Part shown: positions 45,559 through 54,326 of the stretch, piece by piece
How the letters are laid out: each line of letters opens with the position of its first letter
Numbering within the stretch: the stretch's first letter is position 1
NCBI GenBank assembly: GCA_041521345.1
Contig: JBGOHB010000010.1
Length of the DNA stretch: 64,000 nt
Reading direction: 5' to 3' (one strand)
Source: Virgibacillus_N oceani_A
GTDB lineage: Bacteria; Bacillota; Bacilli; Bacillales; Amphibacillaceae
Translations under genes and position numbers: made by a program
Notes under the pieces: model-generated
Databases searched by the model: none
Seen by the model: only the letters and a program-made list of their open reading frames with translations
Told to the model about the DNA's origin: nothing

Positions 45559-46581
45559 ATGGTATTGTCTATGCAAAAGCATATTAAGCAGCAGGCAGAA
45601 AAGCCCCGGTCAATCACACTAATCCAGGCAATTAATGATGGGCTGAAAACGATGCTGGCAGATGATGAAACAACTTTATTACTTGGAGAGGATATCGGGG
45701 TTAACGGTGGTGTTTTTCGAGCAACAGACGGCCTCCAGAAACAATTCGGCGAAAGACGGGTAATCGATACGCCACTCAGTGAGGCTGGATTTGTTGGCAC
45801 AGCTGTCGGGATGGCACTTAACGGCTTAAGGCCTGTTGTTGAAATACAGTTTCTTGGATTCATTTACCCGGCATACGAACAAATCGCAACCCACGTCACA
45901 AGAATGCGGTCACGGACCATGGGGCACTATCATTTACCGATGGTGATTCGCGCGCCATATGGTGCCGGTGTACGGTCTCCGGAGATTCACTCTGATAGCG
46001 TGGAAGCACTTTTCACCCATTTACCAGGGATTAAAGTGGTTTGTCCTTCAAATGCATATGACGCAAAAGGCCTGCTTATCGCTGCCATCGAGGACCCCGA
46101 TCCTGTATTATTTTTAGAACCAATGCGCTTGTACCGAGGAGAACGTAATGACGTGCCGGCTGAAAAATATACAGTAGACCTCGGAAAGGGGGTGCGGACT
46201 AAAGAAGGGGACGATGTTACATTAATCGCCTGGGGCGCAATGATGCCAATTGTTCTACATGCAGCAGACGAAATGAGAAAACAAGGTATTTCGTGTGACG
46301 TCATTGACCTCCGCACACTTTACCCGCTTGATAAAGATATCATCGCAGCTTCCGTTCAAAAAACAGGCCGCGCTGTTATTGTTCACGAAGCACATGCCAC
46401 CGGCGGAGTGGGCTCTGAAATTACTTCCATCATCAATGACACCTCATTTCTATATTTAAAAGCACCTATTGAAAGAGTGACAGGATTTGATGTACCTGTT
46501 CCGCTTTTTTCATTGGAAAATGATTATTTACCAACAAAAAAACGTGTTAAAGCTGCAATTGAAAAGACAGTGAATTTTTAG
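45559..46581 (+). CDS. 2-oxoacid dehydrogenase complex E1 component, beta subunit
   Basis: 340-residue transketolase-like subunit that completes the E1 active site with the alpha subunit encoded at 7.5-8.5 kb. Family landmarks: LLLGEDIGVNGGVFRATDGLQKQFGERRVIDTPLSEAGFVGTAVG, VIRAPYGAGVRSPEIHSDS, and the late ISCDVIDLRTLYPLDKDII and HEAHATGGVGSEI. AAAGGAGGC precedes the ATG. It is followed by E2 twelve bases later. The missing alpha partner directly upstream is notable, because E1-alpha and E1-beta are normally adjacent. The substrate cannot be read from this subunit; the linked phenylalanine dehydrogenase suggests phenylpyruvate or a branched-chain oxoacid. Confidence 0.9.
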   Translation: MVLSMQKHIKQQAEKPRSITLIQAINDGLKTMLADDETTLLLGEDIGVNGGVFRATDGLQKQFGERRVIDTPLSEAGFVGTAVGMALNGLRPVVEIQFLGFIYPAYEQIATHVTRMRSRTMGHYHLPMVIRAPYGAGVRSPEIHSDSVEALFTHLPGIKVVCPSNAYDAKGLLIAAIEDPDPVLFLEPMRLYRGERNDVPAEKYTVDLGKGVRTKEGDDVTLIAWGAMMPIVLHAADEMRKQGISCDVIDLRTLYPLDKDIIAASVQKTGRAVIVHEAHATGGVGSEITSIINDTSFLYLKAPIERVTGFDVPVPLFSLENDYLPTKKRVKAAIEKTVNF

Positions 46582-46593
46582 GAGGTGGTTCAT

Positions 46594-47790
46594 ATGGCAG
46601 AAGTAAAGTTTTATGATATCGGCGAAGGCATGAACGAAGGGGAAATTTTAAATTATTTTGTTGAGGTTGGAGAAAAAGTAGCCGTTGATCAGCCACTGAT
46701 TGAAATGCAAACAGATAAAATGGTTGCAGAAATCCCTTCACCGACAGCGGGTATAATTAAGGCCATACATTTTGATGTGGGAGAAACGATCACAGTTGGA
46801 ACTACTATTATTGAGATTGACAATGGACAGAAGAACACTATCCCTGAAAGTGCGGAAAGGACTGAAAAATCGGCCGCAGTCATCGCACTGCAAACCGAGC
46901 AAAATACGCCGCAAACAAACAGCTATAAACGTATTTTAGCCGCCCCATATACGAGAAAAATTGCTCGTGACTACGGAGTGGACATCGAAAACATCCAAGG
47001 TACGGGGCCAGCCGGGAGAATAACCGAGGAAGATATTCATCAATTTGCAGACCATTCCACTGCCACTAATGATACACCAAATCGGATAATGGACCAAGCA
47101 GAAGATACGATACCATTTAAAGGAATAAGAAAACAAATTGCCAATAAAATGAACCATTCATTAAAAACGATACCCCATGTCACCCATTTTGATGAAGCCG
47201 ATTTAACAGAACTGCTCAAATTGCGAAAGCAACTCAAAAAGACGGGAGAAAACATATCCGTTGTTGCCTTTTTCATCAAAGCAGCTGCCATTTCACTTAA
47301 AGCATACCCCATTTTTAATGCACAGCTTGATGAAGAAAATGAAGTGATTCGCCTTGCACAGGATTACCATATTGGCCTTGCAACAGATACAGAGTCAGGA
47401 TTAATGGTCCCTGTCCTGCATCATGTTAGTCAAAAAACATTACGTGAAATCCAAACAGAGATGAAAGCATTAACGAAGAAAGCGCAGGAAGGCAAATTAA
47501 GTATGACAGATGTGAAAAATGGCACATTTACCATGAGCAATGTCGGACCGCTCGGCGGAACCGGTGCAACACCTATTATCAATCATCCGGAAACAGGAAT
47601 CATGTCTTTTCATAAAACAAAGAAAATGCCGGTTGTGATGGAAGATGAAGAAATTGCCATTCGCTCCATCATGAATCTATCTTTTTCATTTGACCACCGT
47701 GTTGCTGATGGAGCAACAGCTGTCGCCTTCACTAATTACTTTATTGAACTGATCGAGAATCCGAGTAAACTGCTATTGGAGCTGGTTTAA
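46594..47790 (+). CDS. 2-oxoacid dehydrogenase complex E2, dihydrolipoamide acyltransferase
   Basis: 398-residue core of the complex. One lipoyl domain (lysine in IEMQTDKMVAEIPSP near 44), a linker, a peripheral-subunit-binding domain (APYTRKIARDYGVDIENIQGTGPAGRITEEDI near 115-148) and the catalytic domain ending SFSFDHRVADGATAVAF with the HxxxDG motif near 373. The transferase moves the acyl group from lipoyl to CoA. I chose ATG 46594, directly after the GGAGGTGG site that overlaps the E1-beta stop; the GTG at 46585 lies inside that site. E3 starts right after its stop. Confidence 0.92.
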   Translation: MAEVKFYDIGEGMNEGEILNYFVEVGEKVAVDQPLIEMQTDKMVAEIPSPTAGIIKAIHFDVGETITVGTTIIEIDNGQKNTIPESAERTEKSAAVIALQTEQNTPQTNSYKRILAAPYTRKIARDYGVDIENIQGTGPAGRITEEDIHQFADHSTATNDTPNRIMDQAEDTIPFKGIRKQIANKMNHSLKTIPHVTHFDEADLTELLKLRKQLKKTGENISVVAFFIKAAAISLKAYPIFNAQLDEENEVIRLAQDYHIGLATDTESGLMVPVLHHVSQKTLREIQTEMKALTKKAQEGKLSMTDVKNGTFTMSNVGPLGGTGATPIINHPETGIMSFHKTKKMPVVMEDEEIAIRSIMNLSFSFDHRVADGATAVAFTNYFIELIENPSKLLLELV

Positions 47791-49227
47791 ATGGTTGTGG
47801 GCGAATTTGCAGAAAAACGGGATCTGGTGATTATTGGCGGCGGACCTGGTGGATACAATGCAGCAATCCGTGCAGCACAGCTCGGTCTTGGCGTGACCTT
47901 AATTGAAAAGAAACAATTAGGCGGGGTCTGTTTAAATGAAGGCTGCATCCCTTCAAAGGTATTTGCACATGCCGCAAAAAAATATGCAACCGTTCCTCAT
48001 CTTTCATCACTTGGAATCTCCACCGGTGAAATAAATTTTGATTACAGCCGTCTGTTAAAGTATAAAGATAAAACCGTTAACCGATTACGAAAAGGTGTGG
48101 AGACATTATGTGCAGCCAATAAAATTGAAATCATACACGGAAAAGCAAATTTTACCGCTGAAAATAGAGTTGGCGTTGAAAGCGGACATCAATTTGATAC
48201 GTATGAATTTAATCATGCGATTATTGCTGCCGGCAGTTCGCCGATCAAAACTGATTTTCTCACTGACAATAGCGGTCGCATTTTATCCTCTGAGGAAATT
48301 TACAACTTAAAAGAAATGCCGAAAGAATTATTAGTTTATGGCAGTGACTATATTGCACTTGAAATTGCATTTAGTTACCGAAGTCTTGGATCCGATGTAA
48401 GTCTGATTTTAGATGGAAAAGATGACTTTTCATTCGATCATTCCATTAACCGTGAGCTCAAACGAATGTTAAAAAAACAAAACATAAATATACATCGCGG
48501 TTTTCACCTAGATACAATATCAACGGAGAAAAATGAGGCAAAAGTACATCTTTTCAAGGATGGAAAAGAGAAAACAATAACAGGATCCCATGCTTATTTG
48601 ACTACTCGGCAATACGCCGGTGCAGCATCACTTGGAATTGACCGGTTTGGCATTGCTACAACGGAATCCGGATTTATTGAAACCAATCGGCAAATGAGAA
48701 CATCAATTCACAATGTATTTGCCGTTGGGGATATTACAGCAGGCAACTCAATTGCGGTAAAGGCGATTAAACAGGGAAAAATTGCAGCTGAAACCATTGC
48801 AGGAATGAACAGTGAAGCAGACCTGACATTTTTACCGACCATTGTCCATACAAACCCGCCCATCGCAGCAGTTGGACTGACGGAACATGAAGCAATAGAT
48901 GCAGGGTATAGTGTAAAAGCAAGTTCATTTTCCTATACAGGCAATAGCTATGCGACGGTAACCAATGAAAAGAGCGGAATAACGAAAATCATTAAAGACG
49001 AGGAAACCGATTTACTGCTGGGATTTCACACGATTGGTGCTGGAGCGATTGAGTTAATCTCTACAGCCGTTACTTCCCTTGAAATGGTCGGAAGGGATGA
49101 AGATTTACTTTTCCCATTGTATCCACATCCTAGTTTTAATGAAACGATCCTGGAGGCAGTGGAAGGATTAACGGAACAGGCGATACATGTGGCGCCGGTT
49201 GGCGAAAAGAAGGTACGTATGAAGTGA
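47791..49227 (+). CDS. lpdA: 2-oxoacid dehydrogenase complex E3, dihydrolipoamide dehydrogenase
   Basis: 478-residue FAD/NAD flavoprotein that reoxidises the E2 lipoyl group. FAD motif VIIGGGPGGYNAAIRAAQLG, the redox-active disulfide GGVCLNEGCIPSK (cysteines near 48 and 53), the NAD domain, the second FAD motif VFAVGDITAG and the interface catalytic pair HPSFNETILEAVE are all present. The NAD-binding motif reads VYGSDYIALEIAFSYRSLG, lacking the usual GxGxxG glycines, so cofactor binding may be altered. The gene begins immediately after the E2 stop codon and is followed by a strong terminator. Confidence 0.9.
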   Translation: MVVGEFAEKRDLVIIGGGPGGYNAAIRAAQLGLGVTLIEKKQLGGVCLNEGCIPSKVFAHAAKKYATVPHLSSLGISTGEINFDYSRLLKYKDKTVNRLRKGVETLCAANKIEIIHGKANFTAENRVGVESGHQFDTYEFNHAIIAAGSSPIKTDFLTDNSGRILSSEEIYNLKEMPKELLVYGSDYIALEIAFSYRSLGSDVSLILDGKDDFSFDHSINRELKRMLKKQNINIHRGFHLDTISTEKNEAKVHLFKDGKEKTITGSHAYLTTRQYAGAASLGIDRFGIATTESGFIETNRQMRTSIHNVFAVGDITAGNSIAVKAIKQGKIAAETIAGMNSEADLTFLPTIVHTNPPIAAVGLTEHEAIDAGYSVKASSFSYTGNSYATVTNEKSGITKIIKDEETDLLLGFHTIGAGAIELISTAVTSLEMVGRDEDLLFPLYPHPSFNETILEAVEGLTEQAIHVAPVGEKKVRMK

Positions 49228-49314
49228 AGATCAGCGGGATGGATAATTATTGATGGAGGATCGTGCAATGCAAAATTTTGTTTGGTCCTCTTAAAAATGA
49301 GTTGTAACTGAGAT

Positions 49315-49342
49315 AGGACGGCATAACATTGCCGTCCTTTTT
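49315..49342 (+). terminator. Rho-independent terminator after E3
   Basis: AGGACGGC (49315-49322), an eight-base loop, GCCGTCCT (49331-49338) and then T residues. It lies 88 bases after the E3 stop and should end the thioesterase-E1beta-E2-E3 transcript. Confidence 0.88.
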
Positions 49343-49499
49343 AATGGATGGAAACATACTGCAATCATCCTCTAACCCCCCCTGTCATAACCTATTCCTT
49401 TATCATTTTCAACTGGCAATAAAGCTATGTCTCATTTACCATATTTTGTAGTACAATAGTTAAGCATAGTAATATACAATCAGGAAAAGGAGCAGCATT

Positions 49500-50126
49500 A
49501 TGAATGGAACAGCACATGCAGCAGTCGGCGGGGCTATCGGATACATAGCAGCAAATACGTTTCAATCCAGCCCATCGGCTACAGTCTTTTTGGTTGGTCT
49601 GGGGGTTGTAACTGCATTAGTACCCGATTTGGACATTGATGGAAAACTCACGGGGAGAATTACATTATCTCATAAACTACTGCGAACTGTAGCTCAGCTT
49701 ATTGGTCTATTAATGATTTTTTACAGTTTCTTTGAAGGAACGGATACAGCAAAATACCTTGGCATGGGAATCGGACTCGCAATTTTGCTGATTTCTTCCC
49801 GGCTTAAACAAAAACATATGCTTATACTTACAGGAATCGGCGTATTGGCTGGAGGCTCCTCACTTCAGGAAAGCTGGCTGATTTTATTTGGAGCATATAT
49901 TTTAATTGCATCCATGGTTTCTCATCGGGGTTATACACACTCGATTTTAGGCATTATTTTCTTTGGCATGATCGCGTCCAGACTGGAAGCATCACTTGGG
50001 ATTCAGGGAGTTTATTATACATGTCTCGCAAGCTATATCAGCCATCTGGTGACAGACAGCAAGGTGCTCCCTTTTAATAAGAGAGGGATTAAGCTGTTTT
50101 TGCCTGTGTCTTCGCGGGAAGTTTGA
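49500..50126 (+). CDS. YdjM-type membrane-bound metal-dependent hydrolase family protein
   Basis: 208-residue integral membrane protein. It opens MNGTAHAAVGGAIGYIAA and has ALVPDLDID near residue 40-48, HRGYTHSILG near 143 and YISHLVTDSKVLPF near 185: the histidine/aspartate pattern of the YdjM (DUF457) family. About six hydrophobic segments are visible. Members are linked to membrane stress or lipid handling but the substrate is unknown. AAAAGGAGC precedes the ATG. The gene stands alone with a hairpin terminator downstream. Confidence 0.82.
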   Translation: MNGTAHAAVGGAIGYIAANTFQSSPSATVFLVGLGVVTALVPDLDIDGKLTGRITLSHKLLRTVAQLIGLLMIFYSFFEGTDTAKYLGMGIGLAILLISSRLKQKHMLILTGIGVLAGGSSLQESWLILFGAYILIASMVSHRGYTHSILGIIFFGMIASRLEASLGIQGVYYTCLASYISHLVTDSKVLPFNKRGIKLFLPVSSREV

Positions 50127-50287
50127 AGAAATCCGGCTTTTTAATAATAGGATAAAAAATGATATATAATAACGACCTTGTGTTTCAACATTCTCTTTAA
50201 CCTGCCGATAAAAGGTATGGAGATTGCTTATGCTTTCTTCAGCAATTCCACTTTGTATGTGATAAACTTGATTTATCCATTATGGAT

Positions 50288-50350
50288 GTCTTCCTCTGCC
50301 TGACACTGGCTTGCGAAACCAAGGTCATTTTAGCAGAGGAGGACTTTTTT
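50288..50350 (+). terminator. Long-stem hairpin with T run
   Basis: GTCTTCCTCTGC (50288-50299) pairs with GCAGAGGAGGAC (50333-50344), with one wobble pair, around a structured loop (TGG/CCA inside), followed by six T. It lies about 160 bases after the YdjM-type gene. The gap 50127-50287 shows nothing else that I can identify. Confidence 0.7.
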
Positions 50351-50404
50351 ATCATACGTAAAGGCACTTCCGTTTATGTAGAGCGTGGGGCTTAATCTGG
50401 AGTT

Positions 50405-50626
50405 ATGGTGCAGCGGGAACTACATAATGAAGAACTGAACTGGCTTGTTGAGCAATCCTTGAAAACACCTTATTATATCGCCGCAAACCTTTTCGCATCA
50501 GGCATCTTTTCGGATTACCTTGAGGAAGCTGCATCTGCAAGCAAATCCGTACCAACTTTAACATTGGTTGCTGAGCACTGGGCTGAAACTGCGGCAGTAC
50601 CCATATATCATTTTGCTGAAAAGTAA
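50405..50626 (+). pseudogene. C-terminal fragment of an alpha/beta hydrolase
   Basis: About 73 residues (MVQRELHNEELNWLVEQSLKT, then PYYIAANLFASGIFSDYLEEA and VPTLTLVAEHWAETA) that look like the cap and late strand of an alpha/beta hydrolase of the non-heme haloperoxidase/lipase kind. The nucleophile elbow and the N-terminal two thirds are absent, and there is no ribosome site. A GGGCTTAATCTGGAG-like stretch precedes it without a matching frame. It is best seen as a truncated relic. Confidence 0.6.
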
Positions 50627-50768
50627 TACTTCAACTCCGTTTTTTTAACAAAAAAATAAAAGCCCACATCTATTGGTGTGAGCTTATTTATAGGCTGTTA
50701 TTTTTGAATCTATATTACCTGCTAGCAGCAAACTTCTCGAAAACAGCCTTAAAACAAACTAGTTTTTA

Positions 50769-51302
50769 CTACTCTTCAATCACAAACGTTACCGTCACCT
50801 GGTTTTCACTTAAACCCTCTGCCACCGAATAGGCAGTCAGCGTATACTCACCTGGATCCAGTGAAGGAAGCGCGAGTTCATAGTTCAGTTCCTCCCCGGG
50901 TGGCAATTCTATATCTTCCAACACTTGCATAAAAGCCATACCATCGGAAAACCGCTTAACAAGCTCATTTTCTGCATCCCGCAGTTCATATTCATAACGC
51001 TGACTTGTTGTAAAGGAAAGTTCTTTTTTCTCATCACTTTCATTCTTGATCGTAAATTCATAAACTGTATTTTCTGCCGCTACGGAAACAGGTGTTAATG
51101 CATAAACTATTCCATCATTCGAAATTTCAGCCGCCTCCTCTCCTGTACCTTCCTGATCCTTCTCTTCATTATTTCCATTCTCCTCCGACCCATTGTCATC
51201 AGATCCGTTATCTGTGGAAGTCTCCTCTGCACAAGATGCGAATATGAAGGTAAGAGCGAGAAGAATTACAAATGCTGTTATTAGCGCTTTAGGTTTTATC
51301 AT
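50769..51302 (-). CDS. Lipoprotein with BsuPI-like domain
   Basis: 177-residue secreted lipoprotein. Signal peptide MIKPKALITAFVILLALTFIFASC ends in a lipobox (FASC) with the cysteine near residue 24. A very acidic Asp/Glu/Asn/Gly linker of ~40 residues follows, then a beta-rich domain (YALTPVSV, YEFTIKNESDEKKELSF, SQRYEYELRD, then MAFMQVLEDIELPPGE) matching the BsuPI protease-inhibitor family. ATG 51302 is used because AGAGGTGG precedes it. The role is probably at the outer membrane face or wall; inhibition of a protease is not shown. The acidic linker fits a salt-tolerant host. Confidence 0.78.
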   Translation of the reverse strand: MIKPKALITAFVILLALTFIFASCAEETSTDNGSDDNGSEENGNNEEKDQEGTGEEAAEISNDGIVYALTPVSVAAENTVYEFTIKNESDEKKELSFTTSQRYEYELRDAENELVKRFSDGMAFMQVLEDIELPPGEELNYELALPSLDPGEYTLTAYSVAEGLSENQVTVTFVIEE

Positions 51303-51359
51303 ATTTTCCACCTCTTATGTTTACTATTCCATAAGATTCGTTTCGATAAACCAATGTTA

Positions 51360-52526
51360 TTAATCCCTGCTAAACAAATCCCTTGTATAAACCTTCTTTC
51401 TGATTTCCTTCAATTCCTCCGACAAACGATTGGCAACAATAACATCTGAAGTCCCCTTGAATTCAGCAAAATCCTTAATCATTTTATACCCTTCAAAAGT
51501 ATCCTCTTCCAAGGAGGGTTCGTAAATAACAATTTCCACGTTACTCTCTTTAAGCCGCTCAATCACACCTTGAATTGCTGATTGCCTGAAATTATCCGAG
51601 TCGGTTTTCATCGTCAGCCGGTAGATGCCAACAGTTTTTGGATTTTGGCTCATGATGCGATCGACAACATGATCTTTTCTCGTGCTGTTGGAATCCACAA
51701 TCGCTTGGATGATATTATTTGGCACCCCATCAAAGTTGGCCAACAGCTGCTTCGTATCTTTAGGCAGACAGTAGCCGCCATAGCCAAAGGATGGGTTATT
51801 GTAATGATTCCCAACTCTTGGGTCATGTCCAATGCCCTCCACAATCTGTTTGGCATTCAGCCCCTTCATTTCTGCATACGTGTCCAGCTCATTAAAGAAG
51901 GAAACCCTCATGGCAAGATATGTATTGGCAAATAATTTAATAGCTTCTGCTTCCGTGGAATGGGTGAAAAGCATTGGGATATCTTCTTTCACTGCTCCCT
52001 CTGCCAATAGATTTGCAAAGTGCTCAGCCCTCTCGGATTGCTCGCCGACAATGATTCTGGAAGGATACAGGTTATCATGAAGTGCTTTTCCTTCCCTTAA
52101 AAATTCAGGAGAGAATAAAATATTTTCCGTATTGAATTTCTCTCTGACTGATTCCGTATAGCCAACCGGGATTGTGGATTTTATGATCATAACAGCATCC
52201 GGATTAATGAATAAAACATTTTCGATGACATTTTCTACCGTGCTTGTATCAAAATAGTTTTGGTCGGGGTCATAGTTTGTCGGTGTTGAAATGACAACGA
52301 AATCTGCTTCCTTGAACGCCTGAATTGTATCTGTAGTAGCTGTCAAGTTCAAATTCTTTCCCTTTAAAAATCGCTGAATTTCTTCATCCGCAATCGGAGA
52401 AATTTTATCATTGATCATATTTACTTTTTCTTCATTTATATCCAGCGCAATAACTTCATTATGCTGCGCCAGAAGTACTGCGTTGGACAGGCCGACATAG
52501 CCGGTGCCTGCGATGGTTATATTCAT
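51360..52526 (-). CDS. ugd: UDP-glucose 6-dehydrogenase
   Basis: 388-residue NAD-dependent enzyme of the UDP-glucose/GDP-mannose dehydrogenase family. Rossmann motif MNITIAGTGYVGLSNAVLL, STPTNYD, KSTIPVGYT, SPEFLREGKAL and the catalytic cysteine in FGYGGYCLPKDTKQLL (residue ~256) are present. The short form (about 390 residues) resembles enteric-type Ugd. It would make UDP-glucuronate for capsule, exopolysaccharide or wall polymers. The gene is alone and no glycosyltransferases are near, so the sink is unknown. Confidence 0.88.
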   Translation of the reverse strand: MNITIAGTGYVGLSNAVLLAQHNEVIALDINEEKVNMINDKISPIADEEIQRFLKGKNLNLTATTDTIQAFKEADFVVISTPTNYDPDQNYFDTSTVENVIENVLFINPDAVMIIKSTIPVGYTESVREKFNTENILFSPEFLREGKALHDNLYPSRIIVGEQSERAEHFANLLAEGAVKEDIPMLFTHSTEAEAIKLFANTYLAMRVSFFNELDTYAEMKGLNAKQIVEGIGHDPRVGNHYNNPSFGYGGYCLPKDTKQLLANFDGVPNNIIQAIVDSNSTRKDHVVDRIMSQNPKTVGIYRLTMKTDSDNFRQSAIQGVIERLKESNVEIVIYEPSLEEDTFEGYKMIKDFAEFKGTSDVIVANRLSEELKEIRKKVYTRDLFSRD

Positions 52527-52692
52527 GGCAAAATACCTTTCCTTTATTGTTTTATGTAAATGAAAAATGGCTACTTAAATTATAATAGTCTGTATAGGAA
52601 TCTGCAAACTTCTCATGGTTATAAAACACTCAAAAGCCTATTCTTTTGCTATTTATACATTTTTGAGCCATAATTGACATAGAGGTGAAGAA

Positions 52693-52848
52693 ATGCCTAC
52701 GAAAAACCGGACAATCAGTGCATTTGTTATGTTTCCCAACGATTTAGTTGAGGAAATCAAAGCCTATCAGGAAGAAAACAAAATTCTTTCAAATAATGAA
52801 GCCATCAGGACACTTATCAGAAAAGGCTTAAAAGACGCTCAGGAATAG
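52693..52848 (+). CDS. 51-residue ribbon-helix-helix DNA-binding protein
   Basis: A short gene with a strong AGAGGTGA site at 52681-52688. The protein reads MPTKNRTISAFVMFPNDLVE then EIKAYQEENKILSNNEAIRT then LIRKGLKDAQE. A beta strand (RTISAFVMF), a helix (DLVEEIKAYQEE) and a second helix (SNNEAIRTLIRKGLK) fit the CopG/Arc-type ribbon-helix-helix fold. Such proteins usually repress their own promoter or act as antitoxins. No toxin gene is next to it. A terminator overlaps the end of the gene. The call rests on pattern only. Confidence 0.72.
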   Translation: MPTKNRTISAFVMFPNDLVEEIKAYQEENKILSNNEAIRTLIRKGLKDAQE

Positions 52849-52860
52849 AGCGTCTTTTTT
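52832..52860 (+). terminator. Terminator overlapping the end of the ribbon-helix-helix gene
   Basis: AAGACGCTC (52832-52840) pairs perfectly with GAGCGTCTT (52848-52856) around a seven-base loop, followed by T residues. The stop codon TAG (52846-52848) runs from the loop into the second arm, so the last codons are part of the hairpin. Confidence 0.88.
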
Positions 52861-52886
52861 CGTGGAACTGGGAATGGTTTGCTTTT

Positions 52887-54261
52887 TTACACTTTTTCCA
52901 GCTCATCCAAAAATGTTGGCCAACGTTTGTATTTCTCTTTTAGTTCTGCTTTTAACTCGATAAAACCTGTCTTTCCAAATGCTTCCTTATATTCCTTGAT
53001 CAGCTTGCATACGCTCCGGTAATGTTTTCTTGCCCCCGCAGGCTCTGCCTGATCTCGAATATAATTTTTAAAAATCATTTCCGCTTCCGCTTTATATTCA
53101 TCGAGCAGATAAGGATAAAAATTCTGAATATAGAAATTATTTTCTTTGCAAATAAGGTACAACTTGTCTGACCTATTTTCCTCTTTTGCAATCTCGATAT
53201 AAGTGTATTTCTTTCCCACTTTTTCAAACCCATTGAAAATTTGCTCCACTACTGTTTCCCATTCTTCTTCATCATATAGCTTTTTCAATTTTTTGTATGT
53301 CAAAGCTATTATTATAAACAAATTCCAGCAGCAATTTCCATTGATTTTCCATGTCTTCAAGTACTTCATAAACCTTCAGTTCATATTCTTTCCATTTTTT
53401 CACTAATCCGGGTAATTCCTTATCCTGTATCTGTCCTTTTTTACTTAGTTTGAGTGCATCTCTCGTATTTCCGTTTTCAAGTTCACGTCTGATTGCTTTT
53501 TCCCTGAAATCACGGTACTGAATATGTTCATAAATAAACTCGCCGACTCTTTCCCATTCCTGGTTTAATTCAAAAATCTCCAATTGAAGCAGCAGTACAT
53601 TTTTAGTTTCATATTCTTTTAACGACGAGGAGGAATTATCCGTGGAGATCTCCTCCAACAATTGATTCAACTGTTTTTCAAGCTTCTCTCTCATGAATGG
53701 TTCCATAGAAAACTTTGTACAGATTTTCAAAAGATCGAAACGCCAATCGCTCCAGCCGTCATATCGTTTATTGTTCACTTCCTTCATAATTAATTGAAAT
53801 ACCTTTTTCTGTAAACTTTTATCATTTGATATTACAGAATAGGAAGCAGCATCTCCAATTAAACAAATACTTCCCTCAATTTTATCCCCTACTTCACCAT
53901 TCGAATCATCGGCGTATTGCAGCATCTCCACAACTATGGAAAGAACAGCTATAGCCAATTTCGCTGCCATTTCGCTCTCTTCTGCTGCCAGTTTATCTCT
54001 TCCTTTTTCCACCACATTTCGGCACCTTGAAGAGAAGAGAAGACGAGACATACCTCAAACGATAAAACCTTGCCATTTATACTGATTGATATAAGAACGA
54101 ATCAGCTTTTTACTTTCTTTGATTTCATCTTCACCGGTGGAAAGTTTATATTCCAGCTTGGTTTCAATATCTTTATCAGTTTCTGCAATTTGAGCGAGTA
54201 ACCCAACCAATTCCTTTTTTGTTAGTTTTGAAATTTTTGTTTTGAGATTCATATTTTCCAC
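52887..54261 (-). pseudogene. Broken gene for a ~450-residue helical protein
   Basis: Three frames line up as one former gene. It opens at 54261 (MENMNLKTKISKLTKKELVG), meets an in-frame TGA at 54055-54057, resumes in the same frame and then shifts frame near 53300, where ...LLEFVYNNSFD should join TYKKLKKLYDEEEWETVV. The rest runs to 52887. The protein is rich in helices and resembles the C-terminal part of SWIM zinc-finger or DUF6880-like proteins, but I do not recognise it with certainty. A premature stop plus a frameshift suggests real decay, although one of them could be a sequencing error. Confidence 0.7.
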
Positions 54262-54326
54262 TACTTAAAATTTAAGGATATCGTTTATTAGTTTCATTTC
54301 TTTTATTATATCTTGATGTGGCTCAC

